A DNA stretch of 64,000 nt from Streptomyces violaceoruber (lineage in GTDB: Bacteria > Actinomycetota > Actinomycetes > Streptomycetales > Streptomycetaceae), in NCBI RefSeq assembly GCF_033406955.1, contig NZ_CP137734.1:1798001-1862000 (forward strand), in the 5' to 3' direction. Below are positions 30,661-38,994 of the stretch, in pieces (positions within the stretch are counted from its first letter, which is position 1; each line of letters opens with the position of its first letter). The notes beneath the pieces were generated by a model. That model searched no databases. It had not been told where the DNA came from and saw nothing but the letters and a program-made list of their open reading frames with translations. Made by a program: the position numbers and the translations under genes.

Positions 30661-31258
30661 GCGCGTCGCCGAGACGCCCACGGCATCCGCACGCTCCACC
30701 GCGCCCGAGGCGGTGAAGATCCTGATCGCGGGCGGTTTCGGCGTCGGCAAGACCACCATGGTGGGGTCGGTCAGCGAGATCGCCCCGCTGCGCACCGAGG
30801 AACCGCTGACCGCGGCGGGCCTGGACGTCGACGACCTCGCCGGCATCGAGGAGAAGCGGGCCACGACGGTGGCGCTGGACTTCGGCCGGATCACCATCGG
30901 CCGGGACGTGGTGCTGTACCTCTTCGGTACGCCCGGCCAGCAGCGGTTCTGGTTCATGTGGAACGACCTGGCGATCGGGGCGCTCGGCGCGGTGGTCCTG
31001 GTCGACGTCCGCAGGCCCGAGTCGAGCTTCGCCGCGATCGACTTCTTCGAGCGGCGGGGCATTCCGTTCGTCGTCGCCGTGAACGGCTTCCACGGCCGGC
31101 ACCCGTACCCGGCGGCGGAGATCCGCGAGGCCCTCGCGCTGCCGGAGCACGTGCAGGTGCTGCTGTGCGACGCGCGGGAGCGGACCTCCAGCCGGGACGT
31201 CCTCATCGCCCTGATCGACCAGCTGATCGACGCCGCGGCCGGGGCCGCGGCGTCCTAG
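30647..31258 (+). CDS. cvnD: Conservon small GTPase (CvnD)
   Basis: A 203-aa Ras-like GTPase of the MglA/CvnD type. The P-loop is GGFGVGKTT (about 28-36), the switch-2 region is FGTPGQQRF and the base-recognition segment is VVAVNGF in place of NKxD. The likely start is TTG at 30647, preceded by GAGGGA inside cvnC, giving a 14-nt overlap. GTP hydrolysis is expected to be controlled by CvnB. It is the last gene of the operon and converges with the osmoprotectant binding protein. Confidence 0.9.
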   Translation: MAGSERVAETPTASARSTAPEAVKILIAGGFGVGKTTMVGSVSEIAPLRTEEPLTAAGLDVDDLAGIEEKRATTVALDFGRITIGRDVVLYLFGTPGQQRFWFMWNDLAIGALGAVVLVDVRRPESSFAAIDFFERRGIPFVVAVNGFHGRHPYPAAEIREALALPEHVQVLLCDARERTSSRDVLIALIDQLIDAAAGAAAS

Positions 31259-31289
31259 CGGGTCGTGGCGAGGCGTCTCAGGGCTTCCG

Positions 31290-32252
31290 TCAGACGAGAC
31301 CCGCGGACTTCAGCCACTCCTTGGCCACGTCCAGCGGGTCCTTCTTGTCCAGCTGGACCTGGGCGTCCAGGTCCAGGAGCGTCTCGGTGTCGAGCTTGGC
31401 GGAGACCGCGTTGAGCGTGGCCACGCCCTCCTCGTTCAGCCCGTCCTTGGTGACCAGCGGGGTCACGTTCGCGTGGCCGAAGAGGTTCTCCGGGTCCTTC
31501 AGGACGACGAACTTCTCCTTGATGATGGTCGGGTCGGTGGTGAAGACGTCCGCCGCCTGCACGTCGTTCTTGGTCAGCGCCGACTGGGTCAGCGGGCCGC
31601 CCGCGTCGAGCGCCTTGAAGGACTTGAACTTCAGTCCGTACACCGACTCCAGGCCCTTGAGCCCCTGCTGCCGCGTCTGGAACTCGGGCGAGCCGCCGAT
31701 CACCAGGTCCGGTGCGACGTCCTTGAGGTCGGCGAGGGTCGATTCGGCGGTGAGGCCGTGCTTCTTCGCGGTCTCGGCGTTGACGCTCACCGAGTCCTTG
31801 TTCTCGGCCGGTGACGACTCCAGCAGCGTCAGCTTCTTGTCGAGCTTGGCCTTCGCCGCCTCGTTCACCGCCTCCACGGACTTCTGCCGGGCCTTCGGGT
31901 CGAGGTAGGCGAGCAGCGAGCCGTTGTACTCCGGCAGCACCGTGACGGAGCCGTTCTTCATCATGCCGTAGGTCGTCTCCCGGCTGCCTATGTTGTGCTT
32001 GTAGGTGACCTTGAGGCCCTTGGCCTTGAGCGCCTCCCCGTAGATGTCGGCGAGCAGGGTGCTCTCGGCGAAGTTGTTCGAGCCGACGACGACGGTGCCG
32101 GCCTCCGCCTTGTCACCCGCGAGCGGGTTGTCGGAGGTGCCGTCGGAGTCGGAGGAACAGCCCGCGAGCAGCGCCGCCGCGGCGGTGAGCGCGACGGCCG
32201 CCGCGCCGGTGTGCCTGGTCCTGGACCTGCTGCTCTTCGCGGTGAAATTCAT
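31290..32252 (-). CDS. Osmoprotectant ABC transporter substrate-binding lipoprotein (OpuCC/ProX type)
   Basis: A 320-aa quaternary-amine binding lipoprotein. The signal peptide ends in the lipobox ALLAGC (Cys32). The mature chain starts VVVGSNNFAESTLLADIYGEAL, and the GSKNF-type motif is the glycine-betaine/choline/carnitine family hallmark. ATG at 32252 is preferred; TTG at 32288 is possible. It is the last gene of the operon, 73 nt after the second permease. It captures osmoprotectants outside the cell. Confidence 0.92.
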   Translation of the reverse strand: MNFTAKSSRSRTRHTGAAAVALTAAAALLAGCSSDSDGTSDNPLAGDKAEAGTVVVGSNNFAESTLLADIYGEALKAKGLKVTYKHNIGSRETTYGMMKNGSVTVLPEYNGSLLAYLDPKARQKSVEAVNEAAKAKLDKKLTLLESSPAENKDSVSVNAETAKKHGLTAESTLADLKDVAPDLVIGGSPEFQTRQQGLKGLESVYGLKFKSFKALDAGGPLTQSALTKNDVQAADVFTTDPTIIKEKFVVLKDPENLFGHANVTPLVTKDGLNEEGVATLNAVSAKLDTETLLDLDAQVQLDKKDPLDVAKEWLKSAGLV

Positions 32253-32325
32253 CCGTCGATCCAAACGATCCGCTTGCCGGTGAGTCAAGTACGGCCTGGT
32301 TACGGTTTCTCCGCGGCCCGGGCGC

Positions 32326-32991
32326 TCAGCGCCTGCGCACCCCCGGCGAGACCGCGAACCGTCCCGCCGCCCAGAAGAGCGCGAGGGTGACCAGGGCCAG
32401 GACGGCCACCAGCGTGGCGCCGCCGACGACCTTCTCGTAGTCGCGCTGGTAGAGCCCGTCGATGATGTAGCGGCCGATGCCGCCGAGGCTGACGTAGGCG
32501 GCGATGGTCGCCGTCGACACGACCTGGATGGCGGCCGAGCGCAGCCCGCTGAGGACCAGCGGGAGGGCGACCGGGAGTTCGACCCGGAAGAGGATGCCCG
32601 ACTCGTGCATGCCCATGCCCCGGGCGGCGTCCACCGGCGAGGGGTCGACGGAGCGGACCGCCTCGTAGGTGGTCACGAGGATGGGCGGGACCGCGAGCAC
32701 GACGAGCGGGACCATCACGGGCAGCAGGCCGATGCCGACGACGACGGCGATCAGCACCAGCAGACCGAAGCTGGGCAGGGCGCGGGCGGCGGTGGCGACG
32801 AAGGCGACGGCGTTGCCGCCGCGTCCGGTGTGCCCGGTCAGCAGCCCGACGGGCAGCCCGATGGCGGCGGCGAGTCCGAGGGCCATCAGGGTGTACTGGA
32901 CGTGTTCCAGCAGGCGCGTGGGGATGCCGTCGTAGCCGTGCCAGTGGGCGCTGTCGCTGAAGAAGGCGTTGACGAAGTCGAGGACGTTCAC
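32326..32991 (-). CDS. Osmoprotectant ABC transporter permease (OpuCD/ProW type)
   Basis: A 221-aa membrane permease with about five helices and the binding-protein-dependent loop YEAVRSVDPSPVDAARGMGMHESGILFRVELPVALP. The GTG start overlaps the upstream permease stop by 4 nt. It pairs with the other permease to form the channel. Confidence 0.92.
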   Translation of the reverse strand: MNVLDFVNAFFSDSAHWHGYDGIPTRLLEHVQYTLMALGLAAAIGLPVGLLTGHTGRGGNAVAFVATAARALPSFGLLVLIAVVVGIGLLPVMVPLVVLAVPPILVTTYEAVRSVDPSPVDAARGMGMHESGILFRVELPVALPLVLSGLRSAAIQVVSTATIAAYVSLGGIGRYIIDGLYQRDYEKVVGGATLVAVLALVTLALFWAAGRFAVSPGVRRR

Positions 32992-33701
32992 CGGGTCGCC
33001 GCCTCCTGCGGTTCGGGCCGCTCCTGCCGCACGGCGGCGTGGGCCCTGGCGCGCCGCCCCTTGCCGCGCGGCATCCACGGGGTCAGCAGGTTGCGGGCCA
33101 GGACGAGCAGCGCGTCGCACAGGACGGCCAGTACGGCGGTGGTCAGGACCGAGTTGACCGCCAGTTCGGGCCGGCCGTACTTCTGGGCGTCCGCGAGCAG
33201 GTTGCCGAGCGCGCCCTGGTTGCCGATCAGGGCGCCGACGCTGACCAGGGAGATGCTCGCCGACACGGCGACCCGCAGCCCGGCGAGGATCGCGGGCACG
33301 GCGATCGGCAACTGCACCTGGAGGTAGCGCCGTACGGGCCCGAAGCCCATGGCGGTGGACGCGGCCAGCGTCTCCTCGGGCACCGACCGCACGCCGTCGA
33401 CGATCGCCGGGACGAGCACCACGAGGCTGTACACGGCCAGCGGGATCATCACGGTCAGTTCGGTCTGCCCGGTGTAGTCGATGAGGACCACGAAGACGGC
33501 CAGCGACGGGATGGCGTAGAAGACGGTGGTCACGCCGAGCACCGGCGGGTACAGCCAGCGGAAGCGCACACAGAGCTGGGCGAGGGGCAGCGCGGCGAGC
33601 AGTCCGGCCAGGACCGGCAGCAGCGCCTCGCGCAGATGCAGGCCGATCAGGCCGAAGTAGGTGTTGTCGAGGTCGCTCGGTATGTCGAAGAAGCCGTTCA
33701 C
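32988..33701 (-). CDS. Osmoprotectant ABC transporter permease (OpuCB type)
   Basis: A 237-aa permease with five to six helices and the loop VDGVRSVPEETLAASTAMGFGPVRRYLQVQLP. The C-terminus is basic. GTG start, with a 4-nt overlap with the ATPase gene and a 4-nt overlap with the next permease, so the importer subunits are translationally coupled. Confidence 0.92.
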   Translation of the reverse strand: MNGFFDIPSDLDNTYFGLIGLHLREALLPVLAGLLAALPLAQLCVRFRWLYPPVLGVTTVFYAIPSLAVFVVLIDYTGQTELTVMIPLAVYSLVVLVPAIVDGVRSVPEETLAASTAMGFGPVRRYLQVQLPIAVPAILAGLRVAVSASISLVSVGALIGNQGALGNLLADAQKYGRPELAVNSVLTTAVLAVLCDALLVLARNLLTPWMPRGKGRRARAHAAVRQERPEPQEAATR

Positions 33702-34867
33702 GGGGCGACCTTCGTGACGTCGCCGGGCTCCTCGGCCCGCGCGTCGCCGGGGGTGACCGCGCCGGGGTCCCCCGCGCCGTGGGCGGAGCGGATCGCCGCG
33801 CCGACGGTCTGCTGGGAGACGACGCCGGTCACCCGTCCGTCGGCGTCCACGGCGACCGCCCAGCCGGTGGGCGAGAGCACGGCGCAGTCGAGGGCGGCCC
33901 GCAGCGAGTCGGTGCCGGGCACGAACGGCCGCCCGAAGGACAGCAGTCGCCCGGCCGCGAGGTCCCCGGCCGTCAGATCGCCCGGCTCGGCCCAGCCCAG
34001 CGGCCGGTCGTCCGCGTCGGTCACCAGCAGGTGGGGGGCGCCGCCGGCGGCGGCGAGCTGTTCGGCGGTGGCGTCGGCGCGCACGACCGGGCCGGTGGTC
34101 AGCTCCAGGCCGGCGGACGGGAAGAAGGAGAGCCGCCGGATGCCGCGGTCGGCGCCGAGGAAGTCCTCGACGAAGTCGTCCGCGGGGTCGGACAGCAGCT
34201 CGGCGGGCGGTGCGAACTGGGCGAGCCGGCCGCCGGTGCGCATCACCGCGACCATGGTGCCCAGTTTGATGGCCTCGTCGATGTCGTGGGTGACGAAGAC
34301 GATGGTCTTGCCCAGTTCGTCCTGGATGCGCACGAGTTCGTCCTGCAATCCCTTGCGGACCACGGGGTCGACGGCCGAGAACGGCTCGTCCATGAGCAGC
34401 ACGGGCGGATCGGCGGCGAGCGCCCGGGCCACGCCGACGCGCTGCTGCTGACCGCCGGAGAGCTGGTACGGGTACCGCTTGGCGAGGGAGGCGTCGAGCC
34501 CCACCCGTTCCATCAGCTCCGCGGCGCGCTCGCGGGACTTCTGCTTGCCCCAGCCGATCATGCGGGGCACGGTGGCGATGTTGTCGAGGATCGTGCGGTG
34601 CTGGAAGAGCCCGGCGTTCTGGATGACGTATCCCATGGACCGGCGCAGTGTGGTGACGGGCTGCTGCTGGAGGTCCTCGCCGTCGAGCAGGATCGTTCCC
34701 TCGGTGGGTTCGACCATTCTGTTGATCATCCGCAGGGTCGTCGTCTTGCCGCAGCCCGAGGGGCCGACGAGCACCGTGATCGCGCGGTCGGGTATCTCCA
34801 GCGACAGCCGGTCCACCGCCACGGTGCCGTCCGGGTACCGCTTGGTGACTGAGTCCATCCGTATCAA
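33698..34867 (-). CDS. Osmoprotectant ABC transporter ATPase with CBS region (OpuCA/ProV type)
   Basis: A 389-aa ATPase. Walker A is GPSGCGKTT (35-43), the signature LSGGQQQR at about 135-142, and Walker B VLLMDEPFS. The C-terminal 150 residues form a tandem CBS-like region (VTDADDRPLGW and VDADGRVTGVVSQQTVG), which in this family senses ionic strength or nucleotides. The likely start is TTG at 34867 with GAAGGG 11 nt upstream; ATG at 34858 has no good site. First gene of the operon. Confidence 0.92.
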   Translation of the reverse strand: MIRMDSVTKRYPDGTVAVDRLSLEIPDRAITVLVGPSGCGKTTTLRMINRMVEPTEGTILLDGEDLQQQPVTTLRRSMGYVIQNAGLFQHRTILDNIATVPRMIGWGKQKSRERAAELMERVGLDASLAKRYPYQLSGGQQQRVGVARALAADPPVLLMDEPFSAVDPVVRKGLQDELVRIQDELGKTIVFVTHDIDEAIKLGTMVAVMRTGGRLAQFAPPAELLSDPADDFVEDFLGADRGIRRLSFFPSAGLELTTGPVVRADATAEQLAAAGGAPHLLVTDADDRPLGWAEPGDLTAGDLAAGRLLSFGRPFVPGTDSLRAALDCAVLSPTGWAVAVDADGRVTGVVSQQTVGAAIRSAHGAGDPGAVTPGDARAEEPGDVTKVAP

Positions 34868-34996
34868 AACGCCGAATACCCTTCGGGTCTGGCAGAAGCT
34901 GCCCGCTCCGGCCGCGGTCGGTGGGGCCGTCGCCGGTCGAGTGTAGACGGCTGGTCCGCGGGGCCCCCGTTGCTCCGGGGCGACTCCTTCCCGCTG

Positions 34997-35024
34997 CTCG
35001 GGCGTTCACACTCGGGCGTTCACA
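34997..35024. repeat. Two tandem copies of a 14-bp unit
   Basis: CTCGGGCGTTCACA is repeated exactly, back to back, 130 bp upstream of the osmoprotectant ATPase gene. It could be a pair of regulator half-sites upstream of the operon promoter. No known motif is recognised. Confidence 0.4.
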
Positions 35025-35049
35025 CCGGAAACCCGACCGACCGACCGAA

Positions 35050-35097
35050 GGCGGCCGGGAGCGAGCGACGGTGTCCACCGTGCCGCTCCCGGCCGCC
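35050..35097 (-). terminator. Strong two-part hairpin after msrB
   Basis: Perfect 14-bp arms GGCGGCCGGGAGCG (35050-35063) and CGCTCCCGGCCGCC (35084-35097) enclose a second 6-bp stem ACGGTG/CACCGT. It sits 15 bp past the msrB stop and before the osmoprotectant operon. No long T-run follows, as is common in Streptomyces. Confidence 0.7.
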
Positions 35098-35111
35098 GTT
35101 CACCGGCCGGT

Positions 35112-35519
35112 TCAGCCCGCCTTCGGCTCCAGCCGCAGCGAGATGCTGTTGATGCAGTACCGCTGGTCGGTCGGGGTCGGGTAGCCCTCGCCCTTGAAGA
35201 CGTGACCGAGGTGGGAACCGCAGCGGGCGCAGCGCACCTCGGTGCGGACCATCCCGTGGGAGCGGTCCTCGATCAGCTCGACCGCGTCGGTGTCCCTCGG
35301 GTCGTAGAAGGACGGCCAGCCGCAGTGCGACTCGAACTTGGTCGTGGAGGTGAACAGCTCCGCACCGCAGGCGCGGCAGGAGTAGACGCCCTCGGTCTTG
35401 GTGTCGGTGTACTCACCGGTGAAGGCCGGCTCGGTGGCGGCCTCGCGCAGCACGGCGTACTCGGCCGGGGCCAGCTCGGCCCGCCACTGCTCGTCCGGCT
35501 TCTCGACGTCGTACGACAT
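35112..35519 (-). CDS. msrB: Peptide-methionine (R)-S-oxide reductase
   Basis: A 135-aa MsrB. Two zinc-binding CxxC pairs are present (CRAC and CARC), plus HCGWPSFYDP and the catalytic cysteine in RYCINSISL. It repairs the R form of oxidised methionine in proteins using thioredoxin. It starts 13 nt after murC and probably shares its transcript; a strong hairpin follows. Confidence 0.96.
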   Translation of the reverse strand: MSYDVEKPDEQWRAELAPAEYAVLREAATEPAFTGEYTDTKTEGVYSCRACGAELFTSTTKFESHCGWPSFYDPRDTDAVELIEDRSHGMVRTEVRCARCGSHLGHVFKGEGYPTPTDQRYCINSISLRLEPKAG

Positions 35520-35532
35520 GAGTCTCAGCCCC

Positions 35533-36921
35533 TTACTTCGACAGCTCGTCCAGGATGCGCGGTCCGAGGTCGGTGACGTCGCCCGCGCCCATGGTGAGAA
35601 CGAGATCACCGGCCTTCGCCATTCCCGCGACCAGCGCGGGCGAGGCGTCCTTGTCGTGGACCGGTGTGACGTCGGCGCCGGCGGCGCGGGCCGCCTCGAC
35701 GATCAGCTCGCTGGTGACGCCCGGGATCGGGTCCTCGCGGGCCGGGTAGATGTCGAGGACGACCGAGGCGTCCGCGAGGGCCAGGGCCTGGCCCATCTCC
35801 TTGCCCAGCTCCTGGGTGCGGGAGAAGAGGTGCGGCTGGAAGAGGACCAGGATGCGGGCGTCGCCGACCGCGGCGCGCATGGCCTCCAGGTCGGCGGTCA
35901 TCTCGGTGGGGTGGTGCGCGTAGGAGTCGACGACCTGGACGCCGGCCGCCTCGCCCTTGAGCTGGAGGCGCCGCTTGACGCCCGTGTAGGCGGCCAGCGC
36001 GGGGGCCAGCTCGGCGGCGGGGACGCCGAGGGCGGCGCCCGCGGCGAGGGCGGCGACGGCGTTGTGGGCGTAGTGGCGGCCGGGGACGGAGACGGCGAAG
36101 GTCAGCTCGGCGCCGTCCAGGACGACGGTGACCTCGCTCTTGAGGCCCTGCGGGACGACGGACAGGATGCGCACGTCGGCGTCCTCGGACTCTCCGTACG
36201 TCACCGTCCGCACCCGGCCTGCCAGCCGTCGGGTCAGCTCCCGGGCGCCCTCGTGGTCGGCCGCGATCACCAGGGTGCCGCCGGGGACGATCTTGCCGGC
36301 GAAGGTCTCGAAGGACTCGTAGATCTCGTCCATCGAGGCGTAGTTGGCGTGGTGGTCCAGCTCGACGTTGAGGACGATGGCGACCTCGGGGGCGTACTTG
36401 TGGAAGCTGCGGTCGCTTTCGTCCGCCTCGGCGACGAAGATCTCGCCTTCGCCGTGCAGGGCGTTGGAGCCGGGGGCGTCCAGGTCGCCGCCGATCGCGT
36501 ACGACGGGCCCAGGTCCAGCTCGGACAGGGAGACCGCCAGCATCGAGGTGGTGGTGGTCTTGCCGTGGGTGCCGGCGACCGCGATGGGGCGCAGGCCGTT
36601 CATCAGGGCGGCGAGGGCGTCGGAGCGGTGCACGACCGGGATGCCCAGCTCGGCGGCGCGGACCAGCTCCGGATTGTCCTCGCGGATGGCCGAGGACACG
36701 ACCACGCAGCTCGCGTCGGCGGCGAGGTGCTCCGCCGCGTGCCCGATGTGCACGGTGGCGCCCAGGGCGCGCAGCGCGTCGGCGGTCGCGGACTCCTTGG
36801 CGTCGCTGCCCGCCACCTCGGCGCCGCGCTGGGCGAGGATCTTGGCGATGCCCGACATTCCGGCGCCGCCGATGCCGATGAAGTGCGGTCGGTCCATGGC
36901 GGTGGGAAGGCCGGGTGCCAT
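35533..36921 (-). CDS. murC: UDP-N-acetylmuramate--L-alanine ligase
   Basis: A 462-aa Mur ligase that adds L-Ala to UDP-MurNAc in peptidoglycan synthesis. It has the nucleotide fold GIGGAGMSG, the ATP loop GTHGKTTTT, EADESDRSF and the C-terminal AHHPTE. ATG at 36921 follows GGGAGAA. It lies outside the dcw (division and cell wall) cluster, as in other Streptomyces, and is followed by msrB. Confidence 0.96.
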   Translation of the reverse strand: MAPGLPTAMDRPHFIGIGGAGMSGIAKILAQRGAEVAGSDAKESATADALRALGATVHIGHAAEHLAADASCVVVSSAIREDNPELVRAAELGIPVVHRSDALAALMNGLRPIAVAGTHGKTTTTSMLAVSLSELDLGPSYAIGGDLDAPGSNALHGEGEIFVAEADESDRSFHKYAPEVAIVLNVELDHHANYASMDEIYESFETFAGKIVPGGTLVIAADHEGARELTRRLAGRVRTVTYGESEDADVRILSVVPQGLKSEVTVVLDGAELTFAVSVPGRHYAHNAVAALAAGAALGVPAAELAPALAAYTGVKRRLQLKGEAAGVQVVDSYAHHPTEMTADLEAMRAAVGDARILVLFQPHLFSRTQELGKEMGQALALADASVVLDIYPAREDPIPGVTSELIVEAARAAGADVTPVHDKDASPALVAGMAKAGDLVLTMGAGDVTDLGPRILDELSK

Positions 36922-36994
36922 GCGCTGTTCTCCCAGGGTGGTCCGTTGGTGATCCGTTGAGGCCGCGCCCCCTCGGCGGGGGCGCGGCACCAGC

Positions 36995-37468
36995 CTATGC
37001 CTTGCTGTGGGAGAAGAGTTTCAGGACCGGCACGCCGACCTTGTGCCGGGCCCGGGAGGCCCAGTCCCGGTGGAAGAACTCCTCCACGTAGTGGGGGTCG
37101 GTCAGGACGATCACCTCGTCCGCGCCGGTCTCCATGACCACGGACTTCAGCTCGTCCAGCGGGTGGTCCTCGATCAGTCTCCCGTCGGCCTGCGCACCGG
37201 AGGCGCGCAGGGCGGTCAGGGACACCTCCAGGGCCCGTTCCCCGACGCTCTGCGCCTCCCGCCCCTCCGGGGTCTCCCCCTCGCGTACGGCGTCGTCCAG
37301 CTCGCCGAGCGCGACGTCGTCGATGGCGCGCAGCAGGCGGTCCGCCTGATCGCCGCGCGGCTGGAGCAGCACGTGGAAGCCGACCTGCTCGTCCCCGTGC
37401 AAGGTGGTGACGAACTCCACGTCGGCGGACGTAAGGGCCTTCTCGATCATCAAAACGCTTGTGAACAC
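36995..37468 (-). CDS. Conserved UspA-like protein, function unknown
   Basis: A 157-aa cytoplasmic protein. The segment DELKSVVMETGADEVIVLTDPHYVEEFFHRDWASRARHKVGVPVLKLF resembles the C-terminal half of universal stress proteins, but a G-x2-G-x9-G-S/T nucleotide loop is not clear. Some homologues carry the label indole-3-glycerol phosphate synthase, which the sequence does not support. GTG at 37468 follows AAGGAGAAGGGG. It lies 73 nt upstream of murC on the same strand and may be co-transcribed. Confidence 0.7.
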   Translation of the reverse strand: MFTSVLMIEKALTSADVEFVTTLHGDEQVGFHVLLQPRGDQADRLLRAIDDVALGELDDAVREGETPEGREAQSVGERALEVSLTALRASGAQADGRLIEDHPLDELKSVVMETGADEVIVLTDPHYVEEFFHRDWASRARHKVGVPVLKLFSHSKA

Positions 37469-37568
37469 CAGGCGCCCCTTCTCCTTCGAGGGCCCGTGGG
37501 CCCACCCTCCGTAGGCCGTACCAGACCCTGCGGAAACCATCCTGCCCCGTGATCGCACGGGTACTGCC

Positions 37569-37621
37569 GGAATCAGTGTGCCCGGCGCGGGCTAAACGGA
37601 ACGGGAGATTCCGCTGATTCC
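37569..37621. repeat. 8-bp inverted repeat with 37-nt spacing
   Basis: GGAATCAG (37569-37576) and CTGATTCC (37614-37621) in the 216-bp gap between the UspA-like gene and the RibD-type gene. The spacing suits either a regulator dyad or a weak RNA stem. Nothing else is recognised in this gap. Confidence 0.3.
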
Positions 37622-37684
37622 CGGATGTGCGGTAACGACCGAACCTCTGTCCGGCCGTCGGCCCCCGCCCGGGCCGGGAGGTGT

Positions 37685-38482
37685 CTAGTCGCGCCGGTAC
37701 CGGCTGAAGAGGAAACCTTCCTCCTCCAGGAGGGACGCCAGTGCGAATCGCCGCGGCACCCCGACGGCCGGTCCGCCCGCGATCCGCTGCGCGTCCCCCG
37801 CGGTCAGCATCGGGGAGACGGTCAGGCACAGCTCGTCGAGCACACCGGCCGCGACGAACTGCCCCAGCAGCCGCGGGCCGCCCTCGGTCAGCAGCCGGGT
37901 GTGCCCCAGCGCCCCGAGCGCCCCGAGCGCACGGGCCGGGTCCACCCCGACGCCGTCTCCCGCGATCACCACCCGGGCCCCGGCCCGCTCCGCGGCGGCG
38001 ATCCGGTCGGGAGCCGCGGCGGCGCCGGTCAGGACCAGCGTGGGCACGGCCGGGGAGGTGAACAGCGGCAGGGAGAAGTCCAGCTCCAGGCTCGCGCTGA
38101 CCACCGCGATCACCGGCACGGGCGCCTGCCCGGCCGCCCGCCGCGCCTCGGCGAAATCCGCCCGCGCGCGCCCCGGGCGGTACCCCTCCTGCCGTACGGT
38201 CTCGGCGCCGGCGATCACCACGTCCGCCAGCGCCCGCAGGGTGCCGAAGACCCGCATGTCGGCCGCGCTGGAGATGGGCTGGGAGCGGCCGTCGTGCTGG
38301 GCGGCGCCGTCGAGGGTGGAGACCATGTTGGCCCGCAGCCACGTCCGCCGGTGCCCGTCGGGCTCGGGGTACGCGTAGGCGGCGGCCAGCTCCGCCAGGC
38401 TCCACTCCCGGTCGGTCTCGGGGCCGCCGCCCGGGCCGGCGGTCGGATCGGTCGCGGGGGACACGGGGAACAGGCGTCGCAT
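37685..38482 (-). CDS. RibD C-terminal-type (dihydrofolate-reductase fold) reductase
   Basis: A 265-aa protein of the pyrimidine reductase family. It has RANMVSTLDGAAQ, SSAADMRVFGTLRALADVVIAGAETVRQEGY and TEGGPRLLGQ, all typical of RibD-like NADPH-dependent reductases. It lacks the deaminase domain of bifunctional RibD, so the substrate is uncertain. Start is ATG at 38482. The frame stays open upstream through the GC repeats, but that part is low-complexity and is rejected as coding. Confidence 0.87.
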   Translation of the reverse strand: MRRLFPVSPATDPTAGPGGGPETDREWSLAELAAAYAYPEPDGHRRTWLRANMVSTLDGAAQHDGRSQPISSAADMRVFGTLRALADVVIAGAETVRQEGYRPGRARADFAEARRAAGQAPVPVIAVVSASLELDFSLPLFTSPAVPTLVLTGAAAAPDRIAAAERAGARVVIAGDGVGVDPARALGALGALGHTRLLTEGGPRLLGQFVAAGVLDELCLTVSPMLTAGDAQRIAGGPAVGVPRRFALASLLEEEGFLFSRYRRD

Positions 38483-38639
38483 GGGGTGCAGTGTTCCACG
38501 CACCCGCCACCCCAACCGCGCAGGCCGGAGGGCCCGCCCCCACGCACCGCGGCCACGACGCCGGGCCCGCGCCGGCCACGCGCGGGCACCCGGGTTTCCG
38601 TCCCCGGGCCGCGCACGACCGCAGCACCCCGCCGCACGG

Positions 38640-38875
38640 GCACCCGGCCCCGCACCCGCCTCGCCCCGCACCGCACCCGCCTCGCCCCGCACCCGCCTCG
38701 CCCCGCACCCGCCTCGCCGCGCCTCGCCCCGCACCCGCCTCGCCGCGCCCCGCCTCGCACCCGCCTCGCCCCGCCTCGCACCCGCCTCGCCTCGCCCCGC
38801 CTCGCCTCGCCCCGCCTCGCCTCGCCCCGCCTCGCACCCGCCCCGCCCCGCCTCGCACCCGCCCCCCTCGCGCCG
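38640..38875. repeat. Low-complexity CCTCGCCCCGC/ACCCG tandem tract
   Basis: About 235 bp composed of 5-bp blocks (CCTCG, CCCCG, CACCCG) arranged as imperfect 10-15-bp tandem units. Such a tract is prone to replication slippage and assembly error. On either strand it yields monotonous Pro/Ala/Ser/Arg or Gly/Glu/Ala/Arg products without start signals. Confidence 0.8.
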
Positions 38876-38899
38876 CCGGGGTGGCCGCGCCCCGCTCGC

Positions 38900-38980
38900 G
38901 CCGCCGCCCGGCCGACGACGGGACCCTCCGCGCAGGCCCCGCCGCCGCCCGGCCGACGACGGGGCCCTCCGCGCAGGCCC
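38900..38980. repeat. Two 40-bp direct repeats (41-bp period)
   Basis: Units at 38900-38939 and 38941-38980 differ at one position. Each contains GGCCGACGACGG and ends in CCTCCGCGCAGGCCC. The second abuts the predicted -10 box of the ATPase gene, so the duplication may affect its promoter. Confidence 0.8.
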
Positions 38981-38986
38981 TACCAT
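38981..38986 (+). promoter_or_regulatory. -10 box for a leaderless transcript of the ATPase gene
   Basis: TACCAT lies eight nucleotides before the GTG at 38995. There is no ribosome-binding site between them, so the mRNA probably begins at the start codon. No clear -35 is seen; it would fall inside the 40-bp repeat. Confidence 0.45.
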
Positions 38987-38994
38987 TGAGTACC

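Larger units (their letters stand above)
38483..38994. other. Non-coding, repeat-rich divergent region
   Basis: A 512-bp gap with the promoters of the reductase and ATPase genes and two repeat tracts listed separately. Both strands are open in several frames only because stop codons are rare in the repeats. Confidence 0.65.

Noticed and set aside
38483..38986. N-terminal extension of the RibD-type protein through the GC repeats
   Set aside because: The frame is open only because the repeats lack stops; the Gly/Glu/Ala/Arg repeats have no start signal, and the reductase domain begins near the ATG at 38482.
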